A stretch of DNA of 64,000 nt from Clostridiales bacterium (GTDB taxonomy: Bacteria > Bacillota > Clostridia > Christensenellales > CAG-138). The first letter of the stretch is position 1, and every line of letters begins with the position of its first letter. The position numbers were made by a program, and so were the translations under genes. Below, piece after piece: positions 60,576 through 64,000 of the stretch. The DNA lies in assembly GCA_024691085.1 (NCBI GenBank), contig JAILNX010000018.1, forward strand, positions 92,591 to 156,590, written 5' to 3'. The notes under the pieces were generated by a model. It saw nothing but the letters and a program-made list of their open reading frames with translations, searched no databases and was not told the DNA's origin.

Positions 60576-60612
60576 AAAGAGCTTTGCCCCTTCTGAGGCA
60601 AAGCTCTTTAAG
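60576..60612. terminator. bidirectional terminator (HtrA-like / Tim44-like)
   Basis: AAAGAGCTTTGCC / GGCAAAGCTCTTT (60576-60588 with 60597-60609); convergent genes. Confidence 0.9.
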
Positions 60613-60621
60613 TTTATTCCG

Positions 60622-61539
60622 TTATCTCTGCGTCCTCTGGCTTAAGCCCTTGATGGAGTAGAGTACCCAGTCGTGCTCGTCAAGCGTAATGACGGTATCG
60701 CAGTAGGGGCACTTCGCGCTCTTGTTGATGGTGACGGGAGCGCCGCAGTTCGGGCAGTTGACCGACTTCATCTCGGCGGCCTCGCCGGTCTTCACGCCGT
60801 GCGTGCGGGCAAGATCCCACTCGTAGGTCATGAACTTCTCGGCGTTCGGATCGCCCCTAACGATGTTGCCGGTGGCGTCGTCGGTTGTATAGGTGACTAT
60901 CCTCGTGGACATTTCGACGATGATGTGATCCATACCCTCGCGCTCAAACCAGCCGCGGATATTCGTGCCGAGCACGGAGATGCGCTCGATATGCGGGGTC
61001 TGGTGCGCCTTCTTGATCTCGTCAAGCTGACGGTCGTTCTGGGTATAGAACTCGTCGGTCAGATAAGGACGGAGCGGGGTAAGATCCTTCGCGCACCACT
61101 GATCCTGAAGCTGGACGTAGAGGTTCGCGAGCTTCGTCTCCATCTGCGCCATGCTGAAGCCGGGATCGACGGTGTTGACGTATTCCTCCATAGGCTTGAG
61201 CATGGAGTCGTCGGTGCGCTGAACGGCGGTCTGGACGGGAGTCTGGTAGGAACCGGCGTGCTTCTTCCTCATGATAAGAAGCACGATTATTACGATGATG
61301 ACGATCGCGATTATCGGGAATGAGATCGGTGCTCCGCCTCCGCCGCCGGAGTAACCGCCTTCATAGTCCGAGCCGCCCCAATCGGAGCTTCCTCCCCAGT
61401 CGGAGCCTCCGCCGGAATCTCCTCCGCCGTAGTCGGAATCGCCGGAATATCCGCCGAAATCGGCTTGAACGCCGACCGCCGCGACAAGCATTACGAGGCA
61501 GACGAGTACGGCGAGAATCAAGAACAGTCTTTTCTTCAT
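60622..61539 (-). CDS. Tim44-like domain protein with C-terminal zinc ribbon
   Basis: A 305-residue exported or membrane protein: signal/first membrane segment (about 5-26), Gly/Ser/Asp/Trp/Tyr repeat (about 27-70, blocks like GGSDWGGSSDWGG), a second membrane segment (about 73-90), a Tim44-like domain (about 110-250, VQLQDQWCAKDLTPLRPYLTDEFY), and a zinc ribbon CPNCG ... CPYC near residues 265-285. Tim44-like proteins with this layout are common in Bacillota but have no agreed role. GGAGG precedes the ATG. Confidence 0.88.
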   Translation of the reverse strand: MKKRLFLILAVLVCLVMLVAAVGVQADFGGYSGDSDYGGGDSGGGSDWGGSSDWGGSDYEGGYSGGGGGAPISFPIIAIVIIVIIVLLIMRKKHAGSYQTPVQTAVQRTDDSMLKPMEEYVNTVDPGFSMAQMETKLANLYVQLQDQWCAKDLTPLRPYLTDEFYTQNDRQLDEIKKAHQTPHIERISVLGTNIRGWFEREGMDHIIVEMSTRIVTYTTDDATGNIVRGDPNAEKFMTYEWDLARTHGVKTGEAAEMKSVNCPNCGAPVTINKSAKCPYCDTVITLDEHDWVLYSIKGLSQRTQR

Positions 61540-61581
61540 AAATTCCTCCTTCTGAAGGATACTTATCGATTACTTGGAACT

Positions 61582-61610
61582 ATTATATAACATTCCGTTC
61601 CGGTTGTAAA
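61582..61610 (-). promoter_or_regulatory. sigma-A promoter of Tim44-like gene with overlapping palindrome
   Basis: Minus strand TTTACA (61605-61610), 17-bp spacer, TATAAT (61582-61587). A palindrome GTAAAC-A-GTTTAC (61606-61618) covers the -35, a plausible operator. Confidence 0.7.
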
Positions 61611-61629
61611 CAGTTTACGGAAGAAAAGC

Positions 61630-63486
61630 TTATGCGCCGAGCACGTCGGAAAGAGCGTCCTTTTTGAACTGCGTGGTATAAAGATCGTAATAGTACCCGT
61701 GCAGTTTTATAAGCTCCGCGTGCGTGCCGGACTCCGTGATCCTTCCGTCCCTGATAACGAGTATCCTGTCGGCGGAGCGGATGGTCGAGAGCCTGTGCGC
61801 GACGATGAAGCTGGTGCGGTTCTTGAGCACCTTGGTGATGGCGCTCTGGATAAGCTGCTCCGTCTCGGTGTCGATCGAGCTTGTCGCCTCGTCGAGAACG
61901 AATATCCTCGGATCGGCAAGTATTACCCTCGCGAAGCTGATGAGCTGCTTCTGCCCCGTGGAGAGGCGTCCGCCGCCCTCGCCGACCTCGGTGTCGTAGC
62001 CCTTTTCGAGCTTCTTAATGAACTCGTCGGCGTGGACGAGCTTCGCCGCGGCGATGACCTCCTCCTCGGTGGCTTCGGGGCGGCCGTACCTTATGTTCTC
62101 CTTGATGGTAGTGGAGAAGAGATACGGCTGCTGGAGCACGTAGCCGAGACGGTCCTGAAGCCAGAGCTGGCTCCTTTCGCGGTAATCGACGCCGTCGACG
62201 AGTATCCTGCCCGCCGTGGGTTCATAGAAGCGGCAGACGAGGTTGACTATCGTGGACTTGCCCGCGCCGGTCTCGCCGACGAGAGCGATGTTCTGCCCCG
62301 CCTTGACGTCGAGATCGAAGTGCTCGAGCACCTTTTCGCCGCCCTTGTAGGCAAAGCTCACGTCCTCGAAGCGTACGTCGCCCTTTAGTTCCTCCCAGTT
62401 CTCGCGCTTGGGCTCGAAGCTGGTGCCGTACTTCTCGATGACCTCGGGGGTATCGGCGATCTCGCAGGGAGTCTCGATCAGGTGGATGACGCGCTCAGCC
62501 GAAGCCTGCGCCGACTGCATCTCGGCGAAGATACCCGCGAGCTGCTGGATGGGATCGAATATGCCCTGGGAGTAGGATATGAACGTCGCGAGCGTACCGA
62601 CCGTTACTGTGCCGAAGGCGATCCACTTTCCGGTGACGCTCATGCCGCCGGCGTAGAGCGCGAGGCCCGTGCCGATTGCGCCGAGGCACATGACTATCGG
62701 GGTGAACATGGCGGAGAGCACGGAAGCCCTGATGGCGGACTTCCTCATCCTGCCGGTCTCGGCGCGGAACTCCTCGCTGTTCTTCTCCTCGCGGACGAGC
62801 GTCTTCGTCGTGACCGCGCCCATGATGCCCTCGTTGAGCGCGCCTGTGATCCTGGAGTTCTGCTTCTTTACGTCGCGGAAGTATTTTAAGATCTTCTTCT
62901 GGAAGTATACGCAGATCACCGCGAGAGGCGGAAGCACCGCGATGACGATCAGTGCGAGCTTCCAGTTAAGGACGAGCATCATGATAACGATGCCCAGGAC
63001 GTACGCGCCCGACCAGAGGATATCGACGAGACTCCACGCGATGAGCTCGGAAAGGTTGGCGACGTCGGCGACCATTCTCGCCATAATGTAGCCGACCGCG
63101 GTCTTGTCATAATAGGAGAACGGGAGCTCCTGGAGCTTCGTGAACGCATCCTGCCTTATGTCGAAGGCTATCTTCATCTCCAGCCTGCCGCAGCCCATTA
63201 TGAACGAGAGGACGCCGAAGGCCTGCAGTATGATGAACGCTACGTATACGATCGCGAACGGCACTATCCTTTCGGTGTGCGAGCCGACGATTATGTTGTC
63301 TATCGCGTACCTCGAGAGCAGCGGATAGACTATGTCGATAGCGGCGACGAGAATGTTCGCGGCTATTACGAAAATGACTGTCTTCTTCGAGCGAAGCGCG
63401 TATTTTACGAGCTTTCTCCAAAGCTTGAAGTCCACCTTATGCTGAAATTCCTCCTCCTGGAGGGCGGAAGTTTCGAGATCTTCCAT
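61630..63486 (-). CDS. ABC exporter half, ATPase-site-competent partner
   Basis: A 618-residue type I ABC exporter (six membrane helices, about 35-330, then an ATPase domain). Walker A GETGAGKSTIV, signature LSTGQKQ (degenerate; consensus LSGGQ), Walker B FVLDEATSSID with the catalytic Glu, and switch His in VAHRLSTIR. It overlaps the upstream half-transporter gene by one base (TGATG) and pairs with it. Such heterodimers export drugs, lipids or peptides; the substrate is unknown. Confidence 0.95.
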   Translation of the reverse strand: MEDLETSALQEEEFQHKVDFKLWRKLVKYALRSKKTVIFVIAANILVAAIDIVYPLLSRYAIDNIIVGSHTERIVPFAIVYVAFIILQAFGVLSFIMGCGRLEMKIAFDIRQDAFTKLQELPFSYYDKTAVGYIMARMVADVANLSELIAWSLVDILWSGAYVLGIVIMMLVLNWKLALIVIAVLPPLAVICVYFQKKILKYFRDVKKQNSRITGALNEGIMGAVTTKTLVREEKNSEEFRAETGRMRKSAIRASVLSAMFTPIVMCLGAIGTGLALYAGGMSVTGKWIAFGTVTVGTLATFISYSQGIFDPIQQLAGIFAEMQSAQASAERVIHLIETPCEIADTPEVIEKYGTSFEPKRENWEELKGDVRFEDVSFAYKGGEKVLEHFDLDVKAGQNIALVGETGAGKSTIVNLVCRFYEPTAGRILVDGVDYRERSQLWLQDRLGYVLQQPYLFSTTIKENIRYGRPEATEEEVIAAAKLVHADEFIKKLEKGYDTEVGEGGGRLSTGQKQLISFARVILADPRIFVLDEATSSIDTETEQLIQSAITKVLKNRTSFIVAHRLSTIRSADRILVIRDGRITESGTHAELIKLHGYYYDLYTTQFKKDALSDVLGA

Positions 63487-64000
63487 CAGGCTTCGCCTCC
63501 TTCCCTGTTAAGCTCCGTCTCGCCGAGCTCGTCCTCCAGCATATTCTGGATGCGGGCGATCCTCTTATAGAGGCCCTCCCTCGCGATGAGCTCGTCATGC
63601 GTGCCCATATCTACAAGCCTGCCGTGCTCGAGAACGAGTATCTTGTCCGCGGTGGACAGAGTCGTGATCCTGTGTGAGATTATGAACGTGGTGCAGCTGC
63701 CGCGGCGGCTCATAAGCGCCTTTCTTATAGAGGCGTCCGTCTCGGTATCGACCGCGCTCATCGAGTCGTCGAGTATGATTATCGGCGCGTTCTGCATCAG
63801 CATTCGCGCGATCGCCACGCGCTGCTTCTGTCCGCCCGAAAGGGTGACGCCGCGTTCGCCGACAACGGTGTCGTAGCCCTTTTCGAAGCCCATGATGACG
63901 TCGTGCACCGCGGCGACCTTCGCGGCCGCGGCGACCTTGTCCTCGCCCGCTTCGGGCTCGACGATCCTGATATTGTCGAGTATCGTCCTTGAATAGAGGA
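63486..64000 (-). CDS. ABC exporter half, degenerate Walker B partner, 5' truncated
   Basis: Only the last 171 residues are in the window; the frame is open to the right edge, so the membrane domain and Walker A are missing. Seen: signature LSGGQKQRVAIAR (canonical), Walker B IIILDDSMSAVD, where Asp replaces the catalytic Glu, and ISHRITTLS. With the downstream partner's LSTGQ this gives one degenerate and one active ATP site, as in TM287/288 and BmrCD exporters. Confidence 0.94.
   Translation of the reverse strand, partial: LYSRTILDNIRIVEPEAGEDKVAAAAKVAAVHDVIMGFEKGYDTVVGERGVTLSGGQKQRVAIARMLMQNAPIIILDDSMSAVDTETDASIRKALMSRRGSCTTFIISHRITTLSTADKILVLEHGRLVDMGTHDELIAREGLYKRIARIQNMLEDELGETELNREGGEA

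Overview
The window looks like a chromosomal segment of a GC-rich, spore-lineage member of the Bacillota, most likely class Clostridia (an Oscillospirales- or Christensenellales-like gut lineage; the order is inference). The evidence is: a large Gram-positive SRP RNA with an Alu domain, a SpoIIE-type phosphatase, ribosomal protein L27 with the Firmicutes-type cleavable N-terminus next to its protease Prp, butyrate kinase, the DUF512 radical SAM gene next to der, strong AGGAGG ribosome binding sites, and many near-consensus sigma-A promoters with 16-18 bp spacers. No insertion sequence, prophage, CRISPR array, rRNA or tRNA was seen. The window is almost entirely core and housekeeping genes, cut at both ends: an AIR-synthase-like gene at the left edge and an ABC exporter half at the right edge.

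Layout, left half. 1-2354: AIR-synthase-like protein and a C69 dipeptidase. 2405-7047 (minus): trpS, then the threonine-to-glycine operon (aminotransferase, tdh, kbl). 7201-10147: flavodoxin, cupin, an RCK_C-domain membrane protein with a structured leader, and an M42 aminopeptidase. 10252-13677: purC-purA-purB. 13731-16623 (minus): SGNH lipoprotein, DUF4358 lipoprotein and MBOAT, a probable surface O-acylation cassette. 16810-21394: DUF512 radical SAM, der and a type IIA topoisomerase B subunit. 21388-22008 (minus): a tandem-OB SSB-like protein. 22196-27994 (minus): tkt, lepA, hemW, HAD phosphatase and a tiny cysteine-rich protein. 28168-29466 (minus): processive glycosyltransferase. 29467-29796: an AT-rich spacer with a 35-bp tandem repeat. 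29797-33638 (minus): glpK, malate/lactate dehydrogenase and malic enzyme.

Layout, right half. 33811-39428: mreC-mreD-PBP2 (cell elongation), GT2-GtrA and mntP. 39429-39847: an array of short hairpins. 39848-40612: an unrecognised lipoprotein. 40742-41694 (minus): rplU-prp-rpmA with a probable L21 leader. 41898-44696: ogg, buk and pth. 45121-46764: a secreted NlpC/P60 peptidoglycan hydrolase. 46822-49016 (minus): YugP-like metallopeptidase and a PIG-V-like glycosyltransferase. 49124-53675: zinc-ribbon membrane protein plus an ABC-2 exporter. 53717-53990: SRP RNA. 54111-55844: a short SpoIIE. 55834-59187 (minus): response regulator, histidine kinase and a PflX-type radical SAM protein. 59372-60553: an HtrA protease divergent from the two-component pair. 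60622-64000 (minus): Tim44-like protein and a heterodimeric ABC exporter.

I did not find an obviously new multi-gene system. The parts least explained by known genes are non-coding: the 35-bp AT-rich tandem repeat beside an orphan consensus promoter, the hairpin array after mntP, the structured leader with a bulged G-tract before the RCK_C gene, and two genes whose promoters sit so close to the ATG that the mRNAs should be leaderless.
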